64,000 nt of DNA, from contig OZ023273.1 of the NCBI GenBank assembly GCA_964007475.1, positions 8,017,234 through 8,081,233 on the forward strand, in the 5' to 3' direction. Shown here piece after piece: positions 11,237-29,502 of the stretch. The notes below the pieces were generated by a model. It saw only the letters and a list, made by a program, of their open reading frames with translations, ran no database searches and was not told the origin of the DNA. Numbering within the stretch: position 1 is the stretch's first letter; the number at the start of each line of letters is the position of its first letter. This stretch comes from Hybos culiciformis (Eukaryota > Arthropoda > Insecta > Diptera > Hybotidae). The position numbers were made by a program, and so were the translations under genes.

Positions 11237-14200
11237 ATGTTTTCCAAGCAACCAGGTTTTGGACCTCCTGCAAACCCATCGGTTTTTGGTGCATTCGGGC
11301 AGACACAAAATACTGCTTCACCATTCGGTCAACCGTCATTTGGTGCTAAGCCTGCTACTAGTACCTTTGGTCAGCCAACAACTGGATTCCAACAGCCATC
11401 GTTATTTTCAAATACCAATCAACCACCGACATTATTTAGCGGAGCATCAAGTGGTTTTGGTGGGGCAGCAACAACAACACAATCTCAAGGATTTGGAGGC
11501 GGTAAGTACTACCGACTAGATCCGGTAGTTAGCTACTTAATTATAGAAAATCTTTCTTAATGTTTTTTTTTTATTTTCTCAGGTGCATTTTCTCAACCCC
11601 AACCAAATACGTCATTATTCGGGACATCAAATCCGGCTACAAATCAAAATTCGTTATTTGGTCAATCCACAGGTACTAGTGCATTCGGAACTAAACCGGC
11701 TGCTTTCAGTGGTTTCACTCAACCTCAAGCAAACACGTCACTTTTTGGGCAGACAAATCCAACATCTGCTTTTAATTCATTTGGAGCAGCAGCCAATACT
11801 AATATATTTGGTACACCGCCTGCAAATACGAGTAGTTTCGGTCAAATGAACGCTGGAACCACAGGCACTGGTCATGTTAAATATCAACCATCTCCTGGAT
11901 CTGATACTTTAGTTAAAAATGGACAGACAAACAGTGTAAATACTAAACAGCATTGTATCACTGCCATGAAAGAGTACGAAGCAAAATCTTTAGAGGAATT
12001 AAGATTTGAAGATTATTCGGCTAATAGAAAAGGGCCACAAAATCCAAGCTCATTGTTCGGCCAGCAACCCCAAGCAACAGGTACAGGATTGTTTGGAGCG
12101 CCTGCGCAAAGCACAACAGGCCTTTTTAATCAACCAAATGACCCAAGTAAATCTTTGTTTGGTGGAGCAAATACATTTGGACAAGCAAATACATCGTTTG
12201 GACAACAACCACAGCAACAGCAAGCTGGTGGATTTTTTCAAAATAAATTTAATGCACCAGGTACTTCAGGAGTAGGAAATTCATCGGTTTTCGGTGGTTT
12301 TGGAACTGGTACTGATAATTCCAATGCATTTGGCGCAAAACCTTTCACAGCAACCACTTCGAACAGTTTATTTGGACAACCAACTCAAACAGCTAATGCT
12401 TTTGGACAACCAGGAAGCAATTTCACCGGCTTTTCAGCTCCTGGTACTAATACCCAGGCAGCTAGTGGTTTATTCGGAACAACAGGCACAGATAATAAAA
12501 GTTCTTTTTTCGGTCCAAATAATGCTGCGCCAAATACCGGTTTTACAGGGTTTGGTACTAATACGGCAACTTCAAATACCGGATTATTTGGTAATAAACC
12601 AAATACTGGATTTGGAATCGGTGGAACGGGTAATAAATAAACTTGCATTGAAATTTTATTTAATATATTTTATTAACTTTACTATATATGTACAATTTTA
12701 GGGTTTGGTACGAACACCTCTGCAGCTCCTGCATTTGGCAATACATTTGGCCAGACTAGTAACGCGAATACATTATTTAATAATAATGTTAGTAAACCTG
12801 GCACATCAAGTTTTGCAAACTTTGGACAGACTTCAACGGCACCATTAGGAGGAACAACATTTAACACAGGAAATCAACTATTCGGTGGTAATAAGCCAGG
12901 AGGATTATTTGGATCTAACACAAGTTCTTCTCTTTTCGGAACAAATACAAATTTCGGTGGAATAGGCAATACTGGCTCTTTTGTACCTAACACGAATTTA
13001 GGAAAGTAAGTTATATAGTGAAATGTGTAAATTTAGATAAAAAATGATGTTTAAAATTTTTTTGGTTCAAATTTCATTATTTTTCAGCTTAAACAGTTTG
13101 AATCCAGGTTTAGGACAGAATCAGATCACAGCCCCAATTCATCAACAAATATTATCTTTGACAACAACACCATATGGGGATAATCCAATTTTTAAAGATT
13201 TAGATCCTTTAGCAAATCATAAAAATGATTTGCTCAAGCCAACAAATCCAATAGCCCAGAAAAATATTTTAGATTCCAATTCAAACCAATTCAAGGTGAA
13301 TAACAAAGCCCAAGGGTCAATCAAGGCTCGTCCAATCGGTGAATCTAAGGTAATTGAAAAAACTATTTTTTTGTAAAGGATGAAATTAAGTAAAAACAAG
13401 TAATAAGGATTGGAAAATTGACTGCAATAAATTCAAGATTTTATAAATAAAAATATTTAAATAAATTATACATAATTATTTTAAAAGTACCTATTTGATT
13501 ACTTTCAGAAATCTTTGTTTGAAGGACTAGAGGGTTATGACAGTAGTTTAGAGGAAAGTTTCAATATTAAAAAGAACTCTAAACGATTGATCATCAAAAC
13601 AACTGACTTGAATAATAGTTCGAGTGGTAAAACAAATTCAAAACATTTAGTAATCAAGCCGAAAATACCTACGACAGACAATTTAAGTAATAATTTGAGT
13701 TCAAATAATAAGGAAAATATCTCGGATTCATCTGAAATCATACAACAAGCTGCAAAAATTAGCGACAAGCTAATTGATATTGTTACACATATTGAAGACG
13801 ATGACGCTTCCGCTCGTCGAGAATCATGGATACCCAATGCCGTTGAAAAAATTATGAATAGAAATACACATTCCAATTCAATAGCTGAGAATACATTAAG
13901 TGAGCTTCTTGTGAAAAATGGTAAAATAAAATTATTAATATTTATTATACACATTATACATTGTACAATCTTTAATTTTTAATCATTTTATTTATTTCAG
14001 ATTCAAATAATTCGGAAATTAATAATGTTACAGCAATATCAGAAATGATTTTAGGAAGAAGTCAACATAATTCTCACCATGATTTGGATATTATAGATGT
14101 AAATAATGAAAAATCACACATTATTGCCGAACCAAATTCTTCAAACATTAAATTAACTAGATCTGGGTTAGTATTAGTCAGAATTTTATAATTAATAATT

Positions 14201-17200
14201 TTATAAAATTTATTTAATTTTTAGATACTATACAATTCCGTCACTTGAAGATTTGATGTCATATTTAGATGAAGAAAAAAGAACTTGTGAAGTTCCGAGT
14301 TTAACTATTGGACGCGAAGATTACGGAAATGTTTTTTATAATTCACCTATAGATATTTATGGAATCAATTTTGATGATATTGGTAAAAATAATGAAAGAA
14401 ACATAAAAATAAAACTATAAACATGATTCTAATAATCTTTTTATTAAAATTAATTATAACTTCCTTGTTTTTTCTTGTTTAACCTTAAATAGTACATTTT
14501 CGACATAAAGAAATCATCATTTATCCAGACGATGATAATAAACCACCAGTAGGTTACGGATTAAATAGAGAAGCTCAAGTAACTTTAGACCAGGTGAGAA
14601 TTAATTTTTTATACATTCTTTCGGGAATGCAAAAAAAAAATCAGTTAATTTATCCGAAATTTTTTTTGCATTTCCGACGAATTCAAATGCATTTAATTGC
14701 TTTTTAAATGGTAATTTAAAAATTAGAAGAATGAAATATTTTTTTCCTCAAATTCTATTTTAAAATTCTTATAAAATTTGATAGTTTAAAGGTGATTTCG
14801 GTTATTAAATATAATAAAATTATTTAATACTATTGGTTAATTTCAACAGGTTTGGCCACATGATAAAACTTCTCATAAACCAATCAAGGATATCGATCGA
14901 TTAAAGGAAATGAATTATGAAGAAAAACTGCGAAGTGTTTGCGATAAATATGACACACGTTTTATTGAATATCGACCTGAAACTGGAAGTTGGGTTTTTA
15001 GAGTTAAGCATTTCTCTAAATATGGATTAAGTGACAGTGACGAAGAAGTTGACAACAAGAATATTCAAACATCAAAACCTTTAACTGTACCAATTGCAAA
15101 AGAGAAAAACAAAAGTGTATGATATTTATTTTTATATTATTATTAAGCTTAATATGTTCCATGAGAATTCTAAAAAACATATATTAACTGTGAATGAATT
15201 TCAGAGTTCGAAATTTTTTAAATAAGTCAATATTAGCATTAAGTTTCCATACGTTATATTGTATGTTAGCTAATTTCCGAATTATTTTCAGAAATGATAT
15301 GTTTATAAAGTAAACAATATATACGTAAATTTTTTAGGTTATCACTGTAGCACAAAAAGATAAAAATATGAAAACAACAGACATCATAGTTTCAGAAAAT
15401 CGTTTTAATCCAGGTAAAACACGTTTTTTAATTGTTTACAAAACTAATGTGATCGATGTATACCATGTTTAGAAGGTGGTGGTATTCCCTTTTTTTATTA
15501 TATTAAATTTTCTTTTGTAGAACCGACTCAAAAAGATGACACATGGAACAATTCGATCAGAAATAAAACGCATGGTTCTGATTTAGTAAATTCGATTGAC
15601 AAAAATACAAATAAATTGCAGCTAATGAAAGCATCTTTTTTTGTGGAAGATGATATGGAATGCCAGTCAAGTAAAATGAATAATTCTTTCAAAAATCTAT
15701 ATTAAGGAACATGCATTCGTTAAATATTATGTTTTCTATTGTTTTAGTTGCCACAGATGATTCTAATGCACCAGATAGTCTCGATCAAATTGTACCAGAC
15801 AAATCTGAAAAAAATTCATTATTTGAGAAAAATATCGATTTTCTATCAAATCAAAAAAAGAGCTCCATTGCCACAAGTAGTTTAGAATACGTACCAAGTA
15901 TTCTAACAAGCAGCAATGTTGGATCAATTTTAAAAGTAAGTTTTTTTAATTGTTAAGCCAAAATGAACAACAATTTTACACAAAATCGAAACTTATCCGA
16001 GTAAAAATTTTAAATTTAATAATAATAATATAATATTTTATGTTTCTCATTAAAGCCATGAATTTATTTATTATTTTCCTTGTTTTTTGAAACTGGTATA
16101 ATAATCATCTAGTCGTAGTTTATTAAGTGAAGGTGATCTAGGTTGTAATTTTGTAAATATATACACTGTACAAAATTAAACAAAGAAATCCAAATTTTTA
16201 TTTTGCAAATTCTTATTTAACAAAATTAATCTAAAATTATATTGTTTTATAAATTAGGCTCCATCAGTTGCAGAACCACCAAGGAAAATACCCAATCTTA
16301 TGATTAAACCTTGTGTGGGTAAATTGTTAAATGATAGGAATATTGAGTCCTCAGCATTTCCAGAAAAAACACATAAATGTATCTCCGATCTTGGATTATT
16401 TAATTGTAGAAAATTCAAAGTAACATTTGGAGTAAATAATAGCTTTCTGGTTCCCGGAACAACAGCTAAAGGTAAAACTAATGACTTCAACAAATAAAAT
16501 TTTTAACAACAAAAATAAAATAAAATTTTACACACAATTTTGAAGATTATTTCGACCAATAGTTCAAAATTTAATTAAATGTTTCAAAGCCGCAAATTCT
16601 ATTCAAAGTTAAATTGCAAACATTTAAGGATAAAAACATTGGTTTCTATTATTTGTTGTTAATCTAATTAACAAAAATTTTTCTTTCTTAATTCTAATCT
16701 TTTGAAATATTTCAAACATAAATTATATAAATATTTTTTTTAATGTAGGTTCTCTTTGTGTACAAAATTTTTCATCTAATGTTTTGATGGTTAATTATAA
16801 AAATGATCTTAAATTGAAAGACGCAGTTATACCACATTTGAAAGTTCAATTAAAAAATTCTCTTAGCAGTGAAGTCGATGATACTGAATGCCCTTATTTG
16901 AAATCTGATGGGGGTACAAATTTACTGGCAGATCAACTTAAAGAAAGTAAATTATTTGCAAAACGAAGTCGTTTTACGGAAATATCATTTTCTACTTGGA
17001 GCCTATTGAATTCACTTTGGGGTGATCTAGAAGATTTAGAAGGTCAACAAGACACATTTAGTCATAATGCAGTTATGCGACGTCGTGAAATATTTTCGGA
17101 TTGGCTTGAAAGTGGCTTAAATGAAATTCCAATTAAAAATTTATCTAATTATTTGGATGAAATGATAGAATTATTGTTACGACATAAAGTATTTGATGCA

Positions 17201-19291
17201 TGTAAATTAGCAATGGATAAAAAAGAACCATTTTTGGCATTATTATTGTCACAGTTATCTGGAGGTCCACAAATAAGACACTTGGTTGAAAATCAATTGC
17301 TGGTTTGGCAAAAAGTTGATGCCGATGAGTATGTCGATGTTAAACGCTTAAAATTATTAATGCTTGTTGGTGGTGTAGAAATTATATCATCCACTCATGG
17401 AGTTATTAATATCATGGAAAAATTGCATTGGTTAACTGTAATAGCAGTAAGTTAATTTTTTTAATTCAATTCCCAGGTCACACTCAATATAACTAAAACT
17501 AATAAGTTTTATTGTTTATAGGTTCAACTTTGGTACACGGATTCTCCAAGTGCAAGTATTACTGATATTTTAAATTCTTATGAAAAATTGTTTCATAATA
17601 AAATTTATAATGCATTACCGCCGGTACCCGATTATCTAACAAATTATGTTGCAGACAATACAGAATGTCATTCAGATGTGTTTGATATTCGATATCATAT
17701 TCTTCAGCTGTATTCTCAACACAGTTATCCATTGGAAAAAATTATAAATCCATTGTCAGTATCTTGCGAAGTAGCTAATTTTGATTTAAGGTAAATTAAA
17801 TAAATATTTTTATTTTGATCGTTTATTTGGCGGGAGTTAAATTTTTTTGCAACTGCAATTGAAGAAATTTAATTTAAAAATAATTGATAACTTTATATTT
17901 GACCTATTTTAGTTGGCTTATTTTTCAAGCTTGTGAATCGATGGGATACAAACATTGCTCCAAACTAAACGAAATAAGTCTTCATCAATCATTTGCTGAT
18001 CAATTGGAAAACAACGGTTTATGGGAATGGTCAATTTTCGTCTTACTTCATATAAAAGATATAAATACGAGAGAACGTTTGATTCAGGAAGCTTTGTTAC
18101 GAAATATAACTTTGACAAACCAAGATTTGACTGAAATTGAAAAATTTGTAATAAATAGTTTAGGAGTACCAAGGTAAATTAAATGTTAAATATTATTAAA
18201 ATAAATCAGTTGAATTGTTGAGATAAAAATAATATTAGCATTATTTTTGTATATAATATATTACGAGCGATTGAGGAAATATCTAACAGTGCTTTGCTTG
18301 TGTGATGGTATCGATTGGTTAAAACTTTCGTAGTAATGTACCTCAGCAGAATTAATGAATTTTCACTTCATAAAATTGTTATATTTTATTTTTATTTTTT
18401 ATTCTTATTTTATTTATTTCAGCAAATTTTATAGATATATCTCCCATTCCATATTATTTCAGACACAATTCTCCCTCAAATTTTTTTTTTATTTACGAAC
18501 TGCAGGGCTCCAAACTTTTAACAAAAAAAAAAAAATAAAAAACTTTTTTTATTTTAAGATTATGGATCGATTGGGCAAAAGCTTTAAAAGCAAAATCCAT
18601 GAATTATAATCACTTGGAAGCTAAATATCTTTTGAAATCAAAACAATGGAATTTTTCACATCAAGTTATTATGAAAAATATTGTCGCTGATGCTATTATC
18701 AATGGTATGAGTAAAAAAATTATTATCTTCTTGTATTATAATTAAATAAAACATGATTTTTAAATTTAACATAATTTTTAAATATTTTTGGTTTTATAGA
18801 ACAATTGGATTATTTACACAAACTTTTATTAGAACTAAGTGATTTGAAATCAACTGAATCAATTAAAACTCCGAACTGGTCTAAGCAAGGACAAATAATT
18901 TTAGATTTTATTGAGCTTAATATTCAGGTGAGTAATTAAATTTTTGTAACAATTTATTTTCAACAATATTGGTATTTAATTTTAGCTTGAACAATTGAAA
19001 AATGTAGAAGAAGATGAAATTGAGCTAAAATGGGAACAACTTAAGCCTCAATTTTTTGATTTATGTTCTCGAATTAATTTATTAGAATGTTCGACTGCTA
19101 AACAAAGACTTTGTCAAAGTGAAATGGCTCAGAAATTAGCCTGTTTTATTCGAGGATTTTTTATTAATTGTCCAAATATAAATGCAAGTTTGATCATTAA
19201 ATTAGTTCTCGAGAAACTACCATTACCACAGGAGTTTGCACAACAAGAACTACGAATTTTATTGCATACATTAGCTTATAATATGAAATAA
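11237..19291 (+). CDS. Nup98-96: Nuclear pore complex protein Nup98-Nup96 precursor
   Basis: This encodes both the FG nucleoporin Nup98 and the Y-complex scaffold subunit Nup96, which are separated by self-cleavage. Nineteen exons join in phase to 1805 aa: 11237-11501, 11583-12629, 12702-13005, 13088-13349, 13509-13920, 14001-14166, 14225-14382, 14493-14593, 14850-15116, 15338-15413, 15521-15670, 15748-15935, 16258-16471, 16749-17446, 17522-17790, 17913-18173, 18559-18704, 18800-18927, 18986-19291. Residues 1 to about 600 are FG/GLFG repeats interrupted at about 186-241 by a GLEBS motif (HVKYQPSP to [11 protein letters not shown]), the Rae1/Gle2 site. The autoproteolytic domain starts [11 protein letters not shown] and ends HFSKYGL, so cleavage is expected between F960 and S961. 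Nup96 follows ([15 protein letters not shown], then a helical solenoid). Length matches the family (about 1800-1960 aa). No break is seen. Known function: mRNA export, pore assembly and transcriptional roles. Confidence 0.97.
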
Positions 19292-19301
19292 TAAATAATT
19301 C

Positions 19302-19307
19302 AATAAA
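19302..19307 (+). promoter_or_regulatory. Poly(A) signal of Nup98-96
   Basis: AATAAA lies 11 bases after the stop codon, and another AATAAA overlaps the stop. The 3' UTR may be very short. Confidence 0.5.
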
Positions 19308-21438
19308 AACCAAGAGTTTATTATGTATCAATTTCAAATTTATTTAAATATTATTTAGATCTAAATACAAATTTTCAAAATTTTAAATCATAAATGGTTA
19401 TATAGAAATTATTGATACTTTTTTGTTATAATTTCGAGCTCTAAAACGTAAACTTTTCTTATATTTCAATGTTATTAAATAAATTAATCCTAAATTAGTT
19501 GTGAAACTGTAATAAAAAACACTAAAAATAAAGTAACATTAGGGCCAAAAACTTAAGTTTTTTTTTAATACTTCTTCAAAAATGTAATAAATCCGTTATG
19601 AATTGATACTTGAGCCAGTAAAGAAAACAATATTACTTCTGCGATTATCATTTCCATCTTAGGTATCGAAATGATAAATTTGAAAGCTTTTTAAAAAAAA
19701 ATTGTCATATTTTTAAAAAATGTAAACTTATCGAAATGGACCACACCATATAAAAAATTAACGTATAATTTAAAGTGAAATTATTTCAAATATCAATTTT
19801 ATTATCATATAGAATTATATATACATATTGTTTATTTTAATTTCGTTTATTTTTAATAGCTTATTTTATTTAATTTGTTTTTATATTTATTTTATTCAAT
19901 TGTTTTCTAGTTATTTTTAGACCGCTTTCCATCAAAAATGAGAAAAAACGGACTGAATGTTTTCATTAAATGTCTGTCCGTCCGTCTGCCACTAACTTTT
20001 GTACCAGACAAGTGATTTTAATTTTTAACAAGTCAAAACAAAATTAACCTCGTTCACTTTCATCTCGACTCAAAATTTTTGATTCTATCATTTCAGCTTT
20101 CGGAGTTCAAGGCTCTTAACCAGCCAAGGGTCTAAATTATTTTCATATCAAATTTTTGAAAATTTTAAATTTAATGGAAGTTTAAATGAATTCTGATTAA
20201 AATAATTATGGGGTAGATATCGATTGGGGGAACTTAAAAAATGGTTCGAGCCCAAGAATTCGGACTGGGGTCTGGATTTCGATGAAAATAGTTATATTTG
20301 TACATATCACTTAAACTGTACTGGTATAATGGATATTGAAGCGACTCTGAAAAAATATGTTTAGCCCGTAATTGTTACCGAGGTATCTTAAAATTAAAGT
20401 ATCCTAAACCGAAATGCTGAATACCAGCCCCATATTTCATTTATGAGGTACTGTTCTATATTTTTTTTATTTAAATTATTTGTTTTTATTACTTAATTTA
20501 ATTTAATTTTTGTATTATATTTTTATTTTATTTTATTAATAATTTTTAAATTACTTTACATTATTTTTTTTTTAATAATTATAAAAACAAATCGTAATAG
20601 CCTGGAGCCATAAATAAGCATTTGTTTAATTTCTGACAGTCCTTTTTCGTATCACTCCGAATTTCATTGAAACGAAATCCATTTTATGAAAGAAGAATAA
20701 CGCTCATAATGGTCAAAAATACATTCTAGTAAGTTAAATATAAATATTAACATATTATATTTATATACATACATAGTAATTCACTCGATATAATATTAAA
20801 AATTATGTACGTACCACGATTGTACGTTATTGTTATATATGAACATTTATTATTTTTCGCTCTTTTGAAATGGAATTGTAATGTATTGGTTATTTGTTTT
20901 CTTGTAACTATTCTTCTACCCGGCATTTATAATAGTTGCAGAAAAGATGTTTTAATTTAACTTATAATTTGAAAAATATTTGTTATAAGTTTTTTCAAAA
21001 ATAATTTTCTTTTTTTGAAATAAATAAGTTTATATACCTTCTTCAATTCAATGCAACGGCTGCTGATTATGAATGCTTAGAAATCATAACCTTTCTTTTA
21101 GTAATGATGAGAGGATGAAGTGCAGAATATTTAATAGAAGTATTTGTTATTGAAAATCAAATTCATCCACAGCTGTTTTATATTCTCAAAAATTTGAGTT
21201 CCTAACATATAGCTAATAAAATAATTATATTTTAATATACGTTATGCCTAATTATATACTAACATGGTATTATATCGGTATTATCAAATAAATATTTTTA
21301 ATTATATAATATAGTACATGTATTGTATTTTTTTCATAGAAAAACCATTATTAATATTTAGCTAAGATATGATTTTTTTAATTAATTAAGTTTAATAAAA
21401 CTAATATTATTGTTACTTTTGAATAATACACTAAAAAT
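19308..21438. other. Convergent intergenic region between Nup98-96 and the glutamate receptor
   Basis: This holds the 3' UTRs of two convergent genes. No coding sequence is recognised. Part of it (about 19915-20460) looks like a dispersed repeat and is listed separately. Confidence 0.5.
19915..20460. repeat. Possible degenerate dispersed repeat
   Basis: It contains TGTCTGTCCGTCCGTCTG and blocks such as GACTGGGGTCTGGATTTCG that are richer in GC than the flanks and resemble decayed insect interspersed repeats. No terminal repeats or coding potential were seen, so the call is tentative. Confidence 0.3.
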
Positions 21439-26527
<5,089 letters not shown>

Positions 26528-26727
26528 NNNNNNNNNNNNNNNNNNNNNNNNNNNNNNNNNNNNNNNNNNNNNNNNNNNNNNNNNNNNNNNNNNNNNNNNN
26601 NNNNNNNNNNNNNNNNNNNNNNNNNNNNNNNNNNNNNNNNNNNNNNNNNNNNNNNNNNNNNNNNNNNNNNNNNNNNNNNNNNNNNNNNNNNNNNNNNNNN
26701 NNNNNNNNNNNNNNNNNNNNNNNNNNN
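26528..26727. other. Assembly gap (200 N)
   Basis: Exactly 200 Ns, a placeholder length rather than a measured one. It interrupts an exon of the glutamate receptor just upstream of the codons for ICDTME. The sequence on its right side does not continue the receptor frame. Confidence 0.98.
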
Positions 26728-28717
26728 TATTTACTTAACGAGGTATTCCAAGAAAATTAACGTTTAAAGAAGAAGAAGAAACAATTTACATTTAAAAGAG
26801 ATAAAAAAAAAGACTTTAAAAATAATATTTAAAATTAAAAATTCAATATAAAAAAAAAATTAACCCGTTGGCTTAATAAAAATAGTCTAAATGAATAAAA
26901 CTGTAATTCAGAGCATCGGTCCCTTTTTATTTCTGTATTAATAAGTAATATACCTACCTAGTTCTTCTGTCGTTTTGATTGGCATAGTATGTTACGGTAA
27001 ATTTACATATATTCCGGTAAATGTAAGTTTACCCCTCGTGAATGTTAAAATTACAGAACCTTTACCGGCCCGATTGGCTCCAATTATGTATAGGTCGCAG
27101 AATGGGTGTCCCAGAACGAGAAAGGTGGGGTGCAGGGCGGCGGGCTGGCGAACTGGTGGTTGGTCAGTGAGATTTGCGGTGCGTTATAATAATTAAAATA
27201 GTATTATTCAGATGGTTGAAATACACTATACAAATATAGTTGGCGCTGTAATACATACTTTATTATATGCGATTACATAACATCCTCCTATACCGTACTT
27301 ATACTCTCATACCCCTGATGTTGCACATAAAACTTGAATGCTAATTGCGAAACGTCTTCTAATTTTTGTATTTAAAAAAGATAATATAAAATTACGTATT
27401 TATTTTTGAAATTTATAAATTTAATAAATATTTTGAAGGATACAGTAGATTTTGACATTGTGATTACTTATAAAAACATATATTTTAAAACAGATATTTA
27501 TGTATATAATGTAAAAACAATTGAATTTTGTTCACAATGTTTTATATGTTTTCGACTTTTATTTTATTCTGAGACTGGCACACATTTTGATTTTATCATA
27601 TACAAGCACAAGCAAAAGATAGTTAAATGTATGTTTTTATTTTTGAAAAGGTAAAAGAATAAAATTATGTTTTATTTTCAAACCTCGTGAATATGGTAAA
27701 AATAATTGGCCTAAAAATGGTCAATAAGGATTAAGATTAAAAATAGATAAAATTATCATTCTAATCATAGCAAATATTTTATTTCATGGAAAAACTTCTA
27801 GTCCGATGGAAATCAAAAGAATAAATTATATAAATAACTACACACAAGAAAATAAACCTTGAGAGTTTCAGGCTCATTCTATATGTGCTTTTATAATATA
27901 CAATTAGAATAATAAACGTAATACGCATAATTTTTAAAATAAAATTAGATAGAATTAGAATTTCTTTTCCAATTAACAATTTCATTAAATTGAGTTACCA
28001 TACTTACATTATAATTACTACGTTAGCCCTTTAGCCCTTATAATTAGTACTCTTAACACTAGGTACGAGATGCTTAGAGGTATTTTTTGTTCTATATTTA
28101 ATATTTATTTCGTAAATGGCCTTTTATCCGCTCTTATACGTCGTTAATGTAAAAATAATGAGCACTACTTTACTAGAAGGATACATTCATATTGATTTAC
28201 TCATTAATATATATAAATGTTTGATATAATTTAATTCAGTAGATAGACGTTGAAAATATGCATGAGCGCTATATTTTATAAATATGTAATAATTATTGCT
28301 TTTTTTGGTTTATTTTTTATCTAAATTTTATTGAAAGGTATTGGTCAAAAATAATATATATCAAGATTTGAAACTCAAAAAAAAAAATGTGCTGCTTATT
28401 GTATCCAAAACAACAACAAAAAACATCCAGACGCACGTATTAAAAACACAAATACGCCCAGCCCGAGCAAAAGTTTAATGCCACCCTGTGTGCCCGGTGC
28501 TTATTTTTGTAAACAATGGAAAGTTTTGTCAAGAAAACCAAAATACAAAAATAATTGTTTTTCAGTTTTTAAATTTTAACTTATTAATAAATGAAATATT
28601 TTTTTCTAATTTTCTTATAAATAAGTTTTGTGAAATTATTTAAATTAATTTTTTATTCACTTTTAAATTATTAATTAATCAAATATTTTTTTTCAATATT
28701 AAAATTTAAAAAAAATA
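26728..28717. other. AT-rich non-coding DNA with one GC-rich patch
   Basis: No receptor exon or other gene is recognised to the right of the gap. A GC-rich patch at about 27040-27190 (listed separately) is the only feature. Small open frames at 27406-27654 and 27779-27985 are low-complexity. Confidence 0.5.
27040..27190. other. GC-rich patch, possible promoter or foreign insertion
   Basis: About 150 bases including GTGGGGTGCAGGGCGGCGGG stand out sharply from flanks of roughly 25% GC. It carries back-to-back inverted CCAAT boxes (ATTGGCTCCAAT) and a TCAGTGAG initiator-like word near 27165. It could be the promoter or 5' UTR of the glutamate receptor read leftward, or an unrelated insertion. 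It has no recognised coding content. Confidence 0.35.
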
Positions 28718-29502
28718 ATGGTTTATCATTGTATCGTGCCAAATTGCAAATCGCGGAAGGACTCTAAAATAACCAAATATAGAGTTCCCAAATGTAGAGT
28801 TCCCAAAGGAAGGAATGGGAAAATGCCATCCCATTGAAAAAATTTCCTCCAATGTTCGCTGTTTGTGCTCTTCACTTCGAGTCAATTTATTTAAAAACAG
28901 AACTCTTCAAACAATTTAAAGACACCATCGATTATGGGGTAAATTTTTTTTTTTTTTAGTTTACATTTTCTTTAAAAAATTAATAAATTTGTTTATTCTA
29001 GTTCGGTAATAAACGAAATCGTCTGATGCCTGGAGCAGTCCCGACGATTTTCGACGAATCCAATAGCGATAGTGAGGCTTCGGCGGATGATGAAATTTTT
29101 ATCAATTTCCCAGGAAGTGAGATTGATCAAAATGCTCAACGTTTTCAAAATGAAATCTCTTCCATTAACGGAATTTTGATTCAGGTAAATATATCCTAAA
29201 TTAACAATTATGTAGCCATTTGAAACTTTTTCAGATAATTTTTGGTTCTACGCAATACTTTTCGTTAATTTTAGCTTGGCTCAGTCACCCTTAACCTTGG
29301 AAAAGTCACTGTTAACTTATTATAACATACTTGGTAGTTATTTGATTACAAATGCCCTTTTTTTGTTAATGTATATTTATATATATATATTTTCTTCTAA
29401 TTTAAGATTTACCTGGAATTCTATCAATTCATGAGTTAAGTGAAGCAGAGGAATCAGTTGCTCAGAATGACGAATTGGAAGTTAATGAAAACGTTGTTAC
29501 AG
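28718..29502 (+). pseudogene. Broken THAP-domain protein gene
   Basis: The frame from ATG 28718 begins like a THAP C2CH zinc finger (YHCIVPNCKSRKD) but stops after 39 codons. In another frame the same exon continues the domain as WENAIPLKKFPPMFAVCALHFES up to the donor at 28938. A spliced second exon (29002-29184) carries the diagnostic THAP ending RLMPGAVPTIFDE and an acidic tail. A 15-base segment (AAATRTAGAGTTCCC) is duplicated in tandem at about 28777-28806, and a frameshift follows within the next 15 or so bases. A third possible exon (29407-29502, LPGILSIHELSEAEES) fits only in a shifted phase. THAP domains bind DNA and occur in P-element transposases and cellular factors. Which parent this had cannot be told. 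It reads as a decayed gene or transposon-derived copy. Confidence 0.75.

Noticed and set aside
12385..12648. Antisense open frame rich in Val/Pro/Asn
   Set aside because: It is the complement of FG repeats of Nup98. Repeat codons keep the reverse frame open.
13535..13954. Antisense open frame of 139 codons
   Set aside because: It lies opposite a Nup98-96 exon whose sense frame has conserved context and correct splice phases. The antisense translation resembles nothing known.
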